DNA of 64,000 nucleotides from Neoechinorhynchus agilis (Eukaryota > Acanthocephala), in NCBI GenBank assembly GCA_051530055.1, contig CM121342.1, positions 6,758,001-6,822,000 on the forward strand, in the 5' to 3' direction. Every line of letters starts with the position of its first letter. Position 1 is the first letter of the stretch. The notes beneath the pieces are model-generated. The model made no database searches and was not told where the DNA came from. It worked only from the letters and a program-made list of their open reading frames with translations. Shown in pieces: positions 22,665 to 32,472 of the stretch. The translations under genes were made by a program, and so were the position numbers.

Positions 22665-23118
22665 ATCTTTAACGGTGTAAATTCTTGAGATAGAAGGTTT
22701 TATTGCATTCTTAGAGGGTAACGAAATTACTGAATTTTTAATCCGAATTTTTGCACGATTTTTGTTCATAAGAAATTCACGGATTTTATACTGCGGACAT
22801 TTTACCTAATAACTCTGCTGAAAATTATTATTTGTGTGGGTTTTAGATTGACAGTCAAAAAACCGTACGGAACCGTACTTTACCAAGACCGCACAAAAAA
22901 ATATCTTTTTTATTGACCAAAGCCCTAATTTTTAGATTGCTAAAAGTCACTCAATTTGTGAAAGGTGGAAGTTAAATTTGGATTTTTCTCCGCGCATCGG
23001 TGAAAAAAGTGATGTATTACTCAAACATTCATCCTTTCAGTATCTCACGCCTATTTTACTCGTGCAAATGTATAAATGTACACGAGTTATCTCGATTTTT
23101 CGTCGTCATTCAACCGCA
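22665..23118 (+). promoter_or_regulatory. conserved 5' flank of LRR copy 1
   Basis: Shares long stretches with 38480-38903 and 51215-51681 (for example GGTAACG followed by ATTACTGAATTTTTAATC). The open frame runs upstream of the proposed start only from a TTG, and in-frame continuity is not kept in all copies, so this is probably leader and promoter. Confidence 0.5.
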
Positions 23119-25047
23119 ATGCTCCTTGTGCTTCCCTTAAATATTCTATTATTAGTAATTCCACTAAGTCTTGTTTCAATGGAACAAAATGGAAGAGAAC
23201 CGAAATGCGCGATAACGCACTCCGATCCGATTTCAGCCTTTGGAATACGATGCTACGAAGATGATTCTGTTGGGAGAATGGAATCGATTATTAATTTATT
23301 ACGATCTGCTCAACGAAATCAAGAAAACTTTGAATTTAATAATGTCGATATTAAAGATATTCCGCAATATTTTGTTTTGTTATTTCCCCAAGTCGTAAAG
23401 GTAACTATCCTTCATGAATCGGAACAATCATACAGATCGTCAGTTCTGAGCAATTCTTTACTTTATAAACTCAAGCGTGTAAAAGAGTTGGATATTGAAC
23501 GAGCTGGAATTGCTAAGATTCAAGAGGACGCTTTTAAAGAATTTAAGAGACTTGTTCGACTAAGTTTGAGTTTCAACAGCATATCAGTAATTCCGGCAAA
23601 ATTCCCACGGCAATTACCGTTATTGAAGATACTCCGTTTATCAAACAATATGCTAACAAGTGAAAGTATAAATGTTATTTGCAGACTACGATACCTGAAA
23701 CTATTGGATTTAAGTTATAATTTGATAGATCATTTAGGTTCGTCGCGCTCCGGCTATTTTTACTATCTTAAGGAATTGTACATAGTTGGTAATCCAATTA
23801 AATCCGTAGACAAAATGGAATCGTTTAAAAATCTTCGTTATCTCCATATTACGTATCTTGCAAATGTCAACGATTTATTGGGTGGTAAAGACCAATATTC
23901 CAGATTATATGAATTTATGGTCACAAATGGATCGGCTAAAGCGTTTGACACTAATTTGTTAGCTGCAGCACCTCGACTTGAAAATCTTGAGATTACGAGA
24001 AATCAATTAGAATCGATTCCTGCTGGAAACCAACAAACGAAGGAAAATATAAAGAAATTTTCGTTAGCGTATAATCAAGTAACATTCATCCACGAAAATG
24101 ATTTCGACGACTGGACAAGTCTTATAGAACTCCATCTTCCGCACAATGGGATTAATGGCTTCCATAGAAACGCATTTTCAAAGTTAAGGAGATTAAGAGA
24201 GATATTTCTTGATTATAATCAAGTAAAGACGATCAGCTCGGGCAGTTTAAGGAATAATCGTCTACTGAAAATCTTCTCGATTAGTTACAACCAATTATAT
24301 CATATTCATCACAATCTTTTTCGGAATACAGGGAACCTCCAATACGTCGATTTGTCTGGAAATCGAATTCGAGATTTGATTGCAAGAAATTCTCCAACAC
24401 ATTTGATTGCATACGTCGCTTTATGGTTAAATAAAATATCCGCAGTAACCTTCAGCAGAACAAAAAGTTACAAGGCTCTCGCAAACTTCGGCCTTTATTC
24501 GGAATACGTCCCTCAGTCAATTTTGACCGCGTTGAAGATCTATGGTCAAAACGCTACGAGGGTTATATCGCTAACAAACAAAAATCTGACAACCTTCAGA
24601 GAAATAGACATATGGCTAACGATCAATATTTTAATTTCACTCGACTTGACTGATAACCAAATAACTATGCTCGAACCAACCGATTTTTCGGGTCTAGTCA
24701 ATCTTAAATATTTAAGTCTTCAATCAAATATCATCACCAAAATAAAATCAAAATCTTTTGAAGCGGCTAGCCATTTGGAAGCTATCGATCTCAGTCAAAA
24801 CAACCTCAGTACAATTCCAGTTGATGCGTTCGATGGATTGGAAAATCTTATATTTTTTAATCTGGCTGATAACAAACTTAGAAGCATACCAGGAAGTCTT
24901 TATGATCTGAAAATGCCAAATCTCGTTTTCTTGAATGTTTCAAACAATCAAGTCCAATCCTTTAATATTGATCACTTCGCAATGATGAGATCACTGGGGC
25001 AGATAGTCGTCCAAGGAATGAAAATTGAAGCAATCTTTTATTACTGA
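23119..25047 (+). CDS. secreted leucine-rich-repeat protein, copy 1
   Basis: ATG at 23119 gives 642 residues, exactly the length of the copy at 51682-53610, which supports this start over the in-frame ATG at 23068. Residues 1-20 form a hydrophobic signal peptide (MLLVLPLNILLLVIP). A short segment with Cys30 and Cys45 follows. From about residue 75 to 620 there are many leucine-rich repeats of the L-x2-L-x-L-x2-N-x-I/L type, with F positions typical of extracellular LRRs. There is no transmembrane segment or GPI-like tail, so the product is probably secreted. LRR proteins bind other proteins or glycans; the ligand is unknown. No intron is needed. Upstream are a LINE relic and zinc-finger copy 2 on the same strand. 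Confidence 0.8.
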   Translation: MLLVLPLNILLLVIPLSLVSMEQNGREPKCAITHSDPISAFGIRCYEDDSVGRMESIINLLRSAQRNQENFEFNNVDIKDIPQYFVLLFPQVVKVTILHESEQSYRSSVLSNSLLYKLKRVKELDIERAGIAKIQEDAFKEFKRLVRLSLSFNSISVIPAKFPRQLPLLKILRLSNNMLTSESINVICRLRYLKLLDLSYNLIDHLGSSRSGYFYYLKELYIVGNPIKSVDKMESFKNLRYLHITYLANVNDLLGGKDQYSRLYEFMVTNGSAKAFDTNLLAAAPRLENLEITRNQLESIPAGNQQTKENIKKFSLAYNQVTFIHENDFDDWTSLIELHLPHNGINGFHRNAFSKLRRLREIFLDYNQVKTISSGSLRNNRLLKIFSISYNQLYHIHHNLFRNTGNLQYVDLSGNRIRDLIARNSPTHLIAYVALWLNKISAVTFSRTKSYKALANFGLYSEYVPQSILTALKIYGQNATRVISLTNKNLTTFREIDIWLTINILISLDLTDNQITMLEPTDFSGLVNLKYLSLQSNIITKIKSKSFEAASHLEAIDLSQNNLSTIPVDAFDGLENLIFFNLADNKLRSIPGSLYDLKMPNLVFLNVSNNQVQSFNIDHFAMMRSLGQIVVQGMKIEAIFYY

Positions 25048-25346
25048 ATTGTAAGATTTAATTATTTAAACGTTTCAATGACATAAAAGAATTTCTTTAG
25101 ATTGTAACTCTTGGTGTTTTATCATAAACTGGCTTCTCTCCCTCGAGCACAACACCTTTAAAATTTATCATCTCAAAAGCCTCCGACATTTAGGAATCCC
25201 TTCACCCGATCTCTACAAATTTTACTTCTGCTTTATTTTACCTTCCCTCACCTGCGGTTATCCCATATTTTGCAACGTTTCCAAATCTCAAATCTGTCAT
25301 CTTAAAATGTTTCACCAAAGAGCCTCTAAAATTTGCGCATCTGACT
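25048..25346. other. unassigned AT-rich sequence
   Basis: No coding signal. CT-rich phrases recur loosely (for example CTCTCCCTCGAGCAC and TTTTCACACGAGCAC near 25785), suggesting decayed repeats, but no period can be fixed by eye. Confidence 0.4.
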
Positions 25347-25733
25347 TTCCCCTCTCTCACCCAATGCCTTGATGCTATTTTCATAAAACAATCAAAATAC
25401 CTTTTTTTTAAGTTTTACTGGCAAGCCGGTGACTAAAATTTAATGATGATTTAGGGGTCAAGTGGTTCGAATCCGTTACCACCAATGACGCACAGCCAAA
25501 GGGGACGAAATACCGCTGAAGGGAGGAAACTCACTGATGAGTCCCGCCTCCTGGAGGTATCTGAGGATCCGGAGGAATTTACAAACTCTTAACCGACATT
25601 ATAGACTATGTGGTTATATCACTTCTCTGATGTAATTGGTTTGGCTTTATGCCTAAATAAATAAGCCGGACAAGAGCTTCCCCTCTCGCACCGAATGCCT
25701 TGATGCTATTTCCATAAAAGAATCAAAATACCT
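25347..25733. repeat. 56-bp direct repeats flanking a SINE-like insertion
   Basis: 25347-25402 and 25678-25733 are near-identical (containing AATGCCTTGATGCTATTT), offset by 331 bp. They enclose the SINE-like element. They are longer than a typical SINE target-site duplication, so a small tandem duplication of the flank is also possible. Confidence 0.7.
25405..25677 (+). mobile_element. tRNA-derived SINE-like element
   Basis: A B-box-like GGTTCGAATCC lies at 25464-25474 in a plausible T-arm, with an A-box-like TGGCAAGCCGG at 25419-25429, a spacing usual for an internal RNA polymerase III promoter. A GC-richer body follows, then a tail TTTATGCCTAAATAAATAAG at about 25646-25665 that looks like a LINE-type 3' end. 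The head is too degenerate for a working tRNA. Family not identified. Confidence 0.55.
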
Positions 25734-25954
25734 ATCAACGAGACCATCACAATTTCTACCTCATTTTATTCCCGTTTTCACACGAGCACAATACTTGTAA
25801 TCCTAATCCGTTTCATCCTCTCTTGACCTCGCACCTCCCTATATCTACGCTCCTTTTTCCATGCTGCCCAATCTTCTCGGATATCAGAACTTGAAATGAA
25901 CCAGAGGAACGACCAACCTTGAAAGCGCTCCTGCAAGCAATAAATACGAATTCC

Positions 25955-26110
25955 CACCAGAACGGACCTCCCAACCCGATATTCTCAAACGAACGGACAC
26001 ATTCTCACCCGAACGAACCTCCCCCGACTGGATGGTCCCAACCGAATAGACATCCCTCCGACCAGATATTACCGCCAGAACGGACATCCCTCGACTGGAT
26101 ATTTCCATCC
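25955..26110. repeat. degenerate minisatellite, about 31-34 bp unit
   Basis: About five imperfect units beginning GAACGGACCTCCC or GAACGGACATCCC and containing a GACTGGATATT-like segment; one unit is shortened. The minus-strand open frame across it is a by-product of the repeat. Confidence 0.6.
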
Positions 26111-26467
26111 TACGGAAACGCTTTTTTGAACAATCGTGAACTTGATTGCTTGTGAGGACCCAAAAGTGCATGGTCCTCCTCTTCCTTCTTTGTATTTTTC
26201 AACAAAAAACGTGTTATTATACTCGGCTTCGTCCGGGATACATTTAGAGTCCCGTGCTTCACATAGTGAATTGATGAACTGCGTTAATAGCATTGTATTA
26301 CAATGAGAAACGTTTTATAGCACATATTTATGTATTTTTGATATGTCCAAATCAAGGGAACGTGAATACATTATTTTATAATTTAGATAAACGCTGTTTC
26401 CGTAAGCACATCAACCACTACTATTAGACACTTTCAGTGTATCGAGAAGATGCATAAAGTGACAGTA

Positions 26468-27123
26468 AATTGATGATTTAAAGGTATCGACATTTACAAA
26501 TTTACAGTCTACTTACTTGATATATTTATGGTTCATACAGTTTTTTACTTCAAGAAAATGTTAACCAAACAATTATATAGAACACATAAACATGTTCGGA
26601 TGAAACATAATTGAATGTACAAAGTTCTGAAAGTGGCGCAGGGACACCGTATAGCACATTTGAAATTTAATGGAAAAAATACAATATTTTCTGAAGAACA
26701 GTTGAAGAGAACATAATCAATTTGTGTACGAACACCAGCATAAGTGGTCATTACAGAGCTCTTAGGTAGCCGAATAGTTTTTGTATTTGGTGAAAAAATG
26801 AACAAATTGTTCGGAAAAGTTGTCCATTTGAAAAGCATGGGAATGTCGACATGTGAGGTACAGGGGAATGTGATTGGAAATAGAAACTGATGATGAACCC
26901 GACGTGATTTGAAACGTCTTTAATAAATAATCATTTACTGGGTGAAGACCTAAACAATAATTCCGAAAAGCATAAGGTTTCTAAATGGATGCCTGCAACC
27001 ATATTAATGGACATAGCGAATGCCAAACTAATCGGAAATTGCAGCCGTTTGATCTCACTCGATGATTTATAGGTATCGACATTTACAAATTTACAGTCTA
27101 CTTACTTGATATATTTTTGGTTA
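26468..27123. repeat. pair of about 62-bp direct repeats
   Basis: 26470-26532 and 27060-27123 share GGTATCGACATTTACAAATT and flanking bases with only a few differences. The 530 bp between them shows no convincing gene; the small minus-strand ORF at 26838-26545 has no support. They could be remains of short terminal repeats or a local duplication. Confidence 0.6.
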
Positions 27124-27149
27124 TCCCAAGATTCGGCAACAAGCTACTG

Positions 27150-27879
27150 CAGTTGAATTTGGGCCGCGGTTAAACACCCAATCCTAGGCGCTGATTTCCT
27201 TCGACACTTAGGTTTGCTGGTCGACGTAAGGAATAAGCAGTTGGTTAGTGCAGAAACTTTCGCAACGATACCATTAGCCTCCATTCGTGTATCGATCGAA
27301 GTCCTCGGCGTCGATTTCCTCGGATCGAAGAACGACGAATTTAGTAAAATTCCAGCAGATTTCCTCGATATAACGAGACCTACCTTTTCGGACGTTTCGA
27401 CCAAACATGCAGTGGAGCACATTATTGAGACACAAGGACAACCACTCCATGCTAGACCGCGAGGCCTCCCATTCGATAAATTCGCTATTACTAAATCCGA
27501 ATTCAAAAATATGGAGGATCTTGGAATCATTAGACGCTCAAATAGCCAGTGGTCGTCTCCGTTGCATCTCGTACCCAAATCAGGCCGTGGATGGCGTCTT
27601 TGTGGCGATTACCGCAGGCTAAATGATATCACAACGTCCGACAGATATCCGATTCCTCGAATACAAGATTTTTCAGCTAAACTCGCGGGAACAACAATTT
27701 TCTCGAAAATAGACCTCGTCCGAGGGAATCATCAAATTCGGGTGGCGGAACAAGACATAACGAAAACTGCGATTATTACACCTTTTAGCCTTTTTGAATT
27801 TGTTCGTATGCCTTTCGGGTTGATAAATGCTGCACAAACATTCCAGCGGTTAATGGATCCGGTTTTTTTCTTTGATTAA
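27150..27879 (+). mobile_element. gypsy-type retrotransposon fragment (protease end and reverse transcriptase start)
   Basis: One open frame from about 27161. It begins in the protease-RT linker (ILGADFLRHLG), then the segment with LGIIRRSNSQWSSP, the RT block WRLCGDYRRLND (about 27595) and IFSKIDL (about 27700), and ends at the MPFGLINAAQTFQRLMD block (about 27810-27855). The catalytic YxDD motif that should follow is absent: the element stops where the inverted repeat 27868-35107 begins. It is therefore a truncated, inactive fragment, of a different lineage from the one at 56.5-60.6 kb. Confidence 0.8.
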
Positions 27880-27946
27880 ATTCTCATGCAATGTTTAAGC
27901 CTTTGCAAGAAAAGTTTTTAGGTTTGAACATTTCCTAGCGGAAAAA

Positions 27947-28110
27947 TTAGGATGATTTTATTTTAAAATCGGATATTTCGGCAAAATCTTGTGTATTTAT
28001 CAGGGTCGTTTCGCAAGTTTGTTGTTTTGCTTGAGCATTTCCGAAACAATCTTGATGAAGGCACAATATTGTGCCGAAATGTCGGATTTTAAAATAAAAT
28101 CATTTTAATG
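27947..28110 (+). mobile_element. 164-bp inverted-repeat element with hammerhead-like arms, copy 1
   Basis: Imperfect terminal inverted repeats of about 50 bp start with ATT..ATGATTTTATTTTAAAATC. Toward the right end it reads TTGATGA (28053-28059), a self-complementary GGCACAATATTGTGCC stem (28061-28076), then GAAA and TGTCGG. The left arm on the minus strand reads CTGATAA...GCCGAAATATCCG. This layout resembles the hammerhead-ribozyme motifs found in Penelope-like element repeats, though the essential C before TGATGA is a T on the right arm. A copy lies at 54141-54304. Confidence 0.55.
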
Positions 28111-28356
28111 TCGCCACGAGAAAAACACCAATTTGAGCAACTAAATCTTGAAACAGATTTGATAATCTTCATTGTTTCAATGCATTAGACTCGGGCCAGA
28201 GAAATGATATAAGCAACGTAGTGATTATTTAATATTTTTAAAGAATGCAATTAAATCAGTGGAGTAAAATATTACATCTTTAATTTCTATGTGTTCCTTG
28301 CGCTCATCTTTAAACGAATCTTACAATGAAACGTTTTAATAATTGAATCTTAAAAT

Positions 28357-30261
28357 TCAGTAAAAAAAAGTTGCTTCAATTTTCATTCCTTCGACAACTA
28401 TCTGTCCGAGTGATCTCATCATTGCGAAACGATCAATATTAAAGTAATGGACTTGATTGTTCGAAACATTCAAGAAGACGAGATTTGGCATTTTTAGATC
28501 ATAAAGACTTCCTGGTATGCTTCTAAGTTTGTTATCAGCCAGATTCAAAAATATAAGATTTCCCAATCCATCGAACGCATCAACTGGAATTGTACTGAGT
28601 TTGTTTTGACTGAGATCGATAGCTTCCAAATGGCCAGCAGCTTCAAAAGCTTTTGATTTTATTTTGGTGATGATATTTGATTGAAGACTCAAATATTTAA
28701 GATTGACTAAACTTGAAAAATCGGTTGGTTCAAGCATCGTTATTTTGTTATTAGTCAAGTCGAGAGAAATTAAAATATTGATCGTCAGAAGCATTTTTAT
28801 TTCTCTGAACGTTGTCAGATTTTTGTTTGTTAGCGATATAACCTTCGTAGCGTTTTGACCATAGATCTTCAGCGCGGTCAAAATTGATTGAGGGACGAAT
28901 TCCGAATAAAGGCCGAAGTTCGCGAGAGTCTTGTAACTTTTTGTTCTGCAGAAGGTTACTGTGGATATTTTATTGCCCCATAAAGCGACGTATGCAATCG
29001 AATGTGTTGGAGAATTTCTTGCAATCAAATCTCGAATTCGATTTCCAGACAAATCGACGTATTCGAGGTTCCCCGTATTCCGAAAAAGATTGGGATGGAT
29101 ATGATTTAATTGGTTGTAACTAATCGAGAAGATTTCCAGTAGACGATTATTCCTTAAACTGCCCGAGCTGATCGTCTTTATTTGATTATAATCAAGAAAT
29201 ATCTCTCTCAATCTCGTTAACTTTGAAAATGCGTTTTTGTGGAAGCCCTTAATTCTATTGTGCGGAAGATGGAGTTTTGTAAGACTTGTCCAGTCGTCGA
29301 AATCATTTTCGTGGATGAATGTTACTTGATTATACGCTAACGAAAATTTCTTTATATTTTCCTTCGTTTGTTGGTTTCCAGCAGGAATCGATTCTAATCG
29401 ATTTCTAGTAATCTCAAGATTTTCAAGTCGAGGTGCTGCAGCTAACAAATTAGTGTCAAACGCTTTAGCCGATCCATTTGTGAAGATAAATTCATATAGT
29501 TTGGAATATTGGTTTTTACGACTAAATAAATCGGTGGCATTTGCAAGATATGTAATATGGAGATAACGAAGATTTTTAAACGATTCCTTTTTGTCTACGG
29601 ATTTAATTGGATTACCAACTATGTGCAATTCCTTAAGATAGTAAAAATAGCCGGAGCGCGACGAACCTAAATGATCTATCAAATTATAACTTAAATCCAA
29701 TAGTTTCAGGTATCGTAGCCTGCAAATAACATTTATACTTTCACTTGTTAGCATATTGTTTGATAAACGGAGTATCTTCAATAACGGTAATTGCCGCGGG
29801 AATTTTGCCGGAATTAAGGATATGCTGTTGAAACTCAAACTTAGTCGAACAAGTCTCTTAAATTCTTTAAAAGCGTCTTCATCAATCTTAACAATTCCAG
29901 CTCTCTTTATATTTAACTCTTTTACACGTTTGAGTTTATAAAGTAAAGAATTGCTCAGTACTGACGATCTGTATGATTGTTCGGATTCATGAATGACAGT
30001 TACCTTTACGACTTGAGGAAATAACAAAACGAAATTTCTAGGAATATCTTTAAGATCGACATTATTAAATTCGAAATTTTGTTGATTGCTTTGAGCAGAT
30101 CGTAATAAATTAATAATCGATTCCATTCTCCCAACAGCATCATTTTCGTAGCATCGTATTCCAAAGACTAAAATCGGCTCGGATTGCGTTATCTCGCATT
30201 TCGGTTCTATTCCATGCTGTTCCAATGAAACAAGACTTAGTTGAATTATTAATAATAGCAT
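28357..30261 (-). CDS. secreted leucine-rich-repeat protein, copy 2
   Basis: Inverted paralogue of the LRR genes at 23119 and 51682. A one-base deletion just after the ATG used in the other copies puts that ATG out of frame. The next in-frame ATG, at 30261, still gives a hydrophobic N-terminus (MLLLIIQLSLVSLEQ), so a signal peptide may be kept; an upstream in-frame ATG at 30327 is an alternative. From 30261 the product has 634 residues with the same LRR array, ending MKIEATFFY. No stop interrupts it. The shortened signal sequence could weaken secretion. Confidence 0.75.
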   Translation of the reverse strand: MLLLIIQLSLVSLEQHGIEPKCEITQSEPILVFGIRCYENDAVGRMESIINLLRSAQSNQQNFEFNNVDLKDIPRNFVLLFPQVVKVTVIHESEQSYRSSVLSNSLLYKLKRVKELNIKRAGIVKIDEDAFKEFKRLVRLSLSFNSISLIPAKFPRQLPLLKILRLSNNMLTSESINVICRLRYLKLLDLSYNLIDHLGSSRSGYFYYLKELHIVGNPIKSVDKKESFKNLRYLHITYLANATDLFSRKNQYSKLYEFIFTNGSAKAFDTNLLAAAPRLENLEITRNRLESIPAGNQQTKENIKKFSLAYNQVTFIHENDFDDWTSLTKLHLPHNRIKGFHKNAFSKLTRLREIFLDYNQIKTISSGSLRNNRLLEIFSISYNQLNHIHPNLFRNTGNLEYVDLSGNRIRDLIARNSPTHSIAYVALWGNKISTVTFCRTKSYKTLANFGLYSEFVPQSILTALKIYGQNATKVISLTNKNLTTFREIKMLLTINILISLDLTNNKITMLEPTDFSSLVNLKYLSLQSNIITKIKSKAFEAAGHLEAIDLSQNKLSTIPVDAFDGLGNLIFLNLADNKLRSIPGSLYDLKMPNLVFLNVSNNQVHYFNIDRFAMMRSLGQIVVEGMKIEATFFY

Positions 30262-30559
30262 ATTTAAGGGAAGCACGAGAACATTGCGGTTGAACGGCGA
30301 CGAAAAATCGAGATAACTCGGGTACATTTTTACATTTGCATGAGTAACAGTTGGCTTGAAATATTTCAAAACTGAGTGTACAAGCAACGCAACGTTCTTT
30401 TGAGTGACATTTAGTAATCCATAATTGGAGGTTTTGGTCAGTAAAAAAAGATATTTTGAGGTGTGGTCTTAGTAAAGGACTTCTCCGTGTGGTCGTTTTG
30501 ACTGTCAATCTCAGACCCTAATATATAATGATTTTCAATGATGATATCATTTAGTGTCG

Positions 30560-30770
30560 CCGCTAAATTAGTGACCCCGACGAGACGGGACTGGTCAGTG
30601 TCCTGGCCAGGCTACTCCTCAAATACCAGGCCATCATCAGCCCAGGGTTCAACTCGGCTGCTCGACATCAGGCCCAGCACCACATAGTGACACGCAGCCA
30701 TCATTGCTCAACTCAACAAGGAGCAGCGCTCCTCATGGTCACCGATGCTTCGGAACTGACTTAAAATAAA
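30560..30770 (+). mobile_element. short gypsy-type pol scrap
   Basis: GC-richer than its surroundings. One plus-strand frame reads ARLLLKYQAIISPGFNSA and then a His-rich segment (QAQHHIVT), resembling the linker upstream of gypsy reverse transcriptase. Too short for certainty. It interrupts the match between the two arms of palindrome 2. Confidence 0.35.
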
Positions 30771-30837
30771 TTCCGGATTTCGATTATTTGTGCCAAAAGG
30801 ATTTTTGAATGCCAGACAAAAATTAACTTCATTGAAC

Positions 30838-31018
30838 GAGAATGCAATCGATGAAAAGTCGTTGTTAGTCGAATCCGATACCGTCGAAATGATCTTTACT
30901 ATTTTAATTCCTGTGCGATTATCGAAGGCTTTTTGGATGCAAAAACAAGTTCAGCAGTAAAAAAAGCGGTGTCACCAACAGGAGATCTTAAATGTTCTCC
31001 AATTAAGCAACGGCAAAC
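30838..31018 (+). pseudogene. zinc-finger gene fragment (finger 5 region)
   Basis: Plus-strand similarity to the finger 5 region of the zinc-finger gene, starting at a CNR-like remnant and running through the segment after YYCNSC to the KCSSIKQ-like stretch, with stops. It is opposite in strand to zinc-finger copy 3. The same fragment is at 50945-51130 on the minus strand. Confidence 0.75.
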
Positions 31019-31024
31019 ATTCCA

Positions 31025-31615
31025 TAGAAGGCCCTCCAACTATCTCTTCTTATCATGTAGATTGGATAGTCCTTCCCTTTTGAACATGCTCCAAAGAAGT
31101 TCAAGTTCCTCGGTGAGGAAATCTTGGTTGGAGCAATCCTGGCCATTTTATACTTAGTGGTTATCATTGTGATGAATGAAGGGCAATTTCAGTTGGTATA
31201 CACAGTGGTTGCAAACTCGGCTCCTTGTAGAGTAATCAAAACGTAAAAAAGGGGATCGTATTGTCATTCGCCGAATGGACGATCAATTGAATGTTGCTGT
31301 GCTTTGAATTAGACATGAGACAGAACTTTTCCGTCTCTATGGACTTTTCGATTAAGATAAAAGTATTATCAACGTATCTCTGCCAGAATTTGGCATACTG
31401 TGGTAGGCTGGAAACTTACTTAGCCTCCCAATCGCGCAGGACAATCCATCTACTTGATCATAGCTTTTTGCCTTCGAAGTTGAAATTCGTGTTCCTCGCG
31501 CATGCGTTGAAGTATAGGAATCGCAAGAATGATCGCTGAGTCCAATGGCACCTTTGTGAATGGGGTCTTGACATTAACAAAAACCATTCTATATTCTTCA
31601 TTTTACGTGTGCCTT
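31025..31615 (-). mobile_element. Penelope-like reverse transcriptase relic, copy 1
   Basis: Minus-strand counterpart of 50350-50935. Pieces recognised are a TLFTKVPLDSAI-like start, a QRYVDNTFILI-like catalytic region (the DD changed to DN), a following SKHSNIQL segment, and a distal region similar to the RT end of Penelope-like elements. Frames are broken by several indels. No GIY-YIG endonuclease was seen. Confidence 0.6.
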
Positions 31616-31899
31616 CAATCCCGCAAATTATTCCTCATATCCACCGGGGTCGTCCAACTTCATGATACTTTAATTCTTAATTTGATTAAGATCATTCATC
31701 GTTAAAATCAGTCGTTGAATTAGGTTAGTTTGTTTTTTCCTTTTTCTTTTATTTACTTATGTTTCCACTTTCCATAGCGGAATTCATAATTGAGCAGCTC
31801 CATAATATTAAGTATTAATACAATCCGTGAGTGATTGAACACTGAACCACTTGAAATGCTTGCATCAAAGTAATATCCCTTAGTGCTACTAATTTCCCA

Positions 31900-32400
31900 C
31901 AATGCTGTTTACGTGTTATCAACTCTTCTTGATTTCAAATTGTCATCGATGAATTATTGGAGGATTAGAGTCCTGTGTAGAACTAGCACAATCGATCCTC
32001 TATTTGTCATTTGTTGTTGAAGTTGAATCAAAAATGCCACCAATGTGATTCCTCTGTTTACTCGATTCATTAAGTGCATTAAGGTGGAGATTATCCAATA
32101 TGCGGCTCGTGCTATTTTTAGTGCACTGGACTCCATCCCTTTAAGTTCAAACAAGCAGAGTCGCCATAAATCTAATACATATGTTTGAAAATTGAACTGC
32201 ACTCCTTTTAAGGTTAAGCTTGAAGTCTGCCTTATTCTTTATACTATCTCAATCGTGAAGCTTCGGTATTCTGGATTGAATGCGATACCTTTTATAGATG
32301 TTATTACTACCAACTCTACATTCTGAAATTAGTAAAGTGTGTGGGTGGAAATCATCGATGAGTTGCCCTAAAGTCCAATTTCAATAATGAACGATTGATT
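31900..32400 (-). other. conserved 3' region of zinc-finger copy 3 with a possible exon
   Basis: Matches 49540-50010. An 80-codon frame (32202-31954; no ATG start) stays open in both copies despite a 6-bp in-frame difference, and a TTTCAG acceptor-like site precedes a second open stretch (ELV.ITSIKGIAFNPEYR). This may be a separate spliced gene or conserved only because of recent duplication. Confidence 0.35.
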
Positions 32401-32472
32401 TTTGTGCAAACAACGATCATCACAATCAAACCAAAACAAAGAGTCTACTAATATATTAAACTAAATATCGTA

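Noticed and set aside
22978-23118. Longer LRR reading frame beginning upstream of 23119
   Set aside because: It starts at TTG, and frame continuity upstream is not kept in the copy at 51682. The conserved ATG with a signal peptide gives identical lengths in two copies.
25501-25570. GGGACGAAA ... CTGATGAGTCCC ... GGTATCTGAG, which contains all conserved hammerhead core blocks and three complementary stem pairs
   Set aside because: The blocks occur in the order GAAA part, CTGATGA part, cleavage-site part. In this order all three helices would cross each other, which a single-strand hammerhead cannot form. A simple nested stem-loop explains the complementarity better.
26545-26838. 97-codon minus-strand ORF
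   Set aside because: No homologue in the window, no domain, and low-complexity AT-rich context; it could easily occur by chance.
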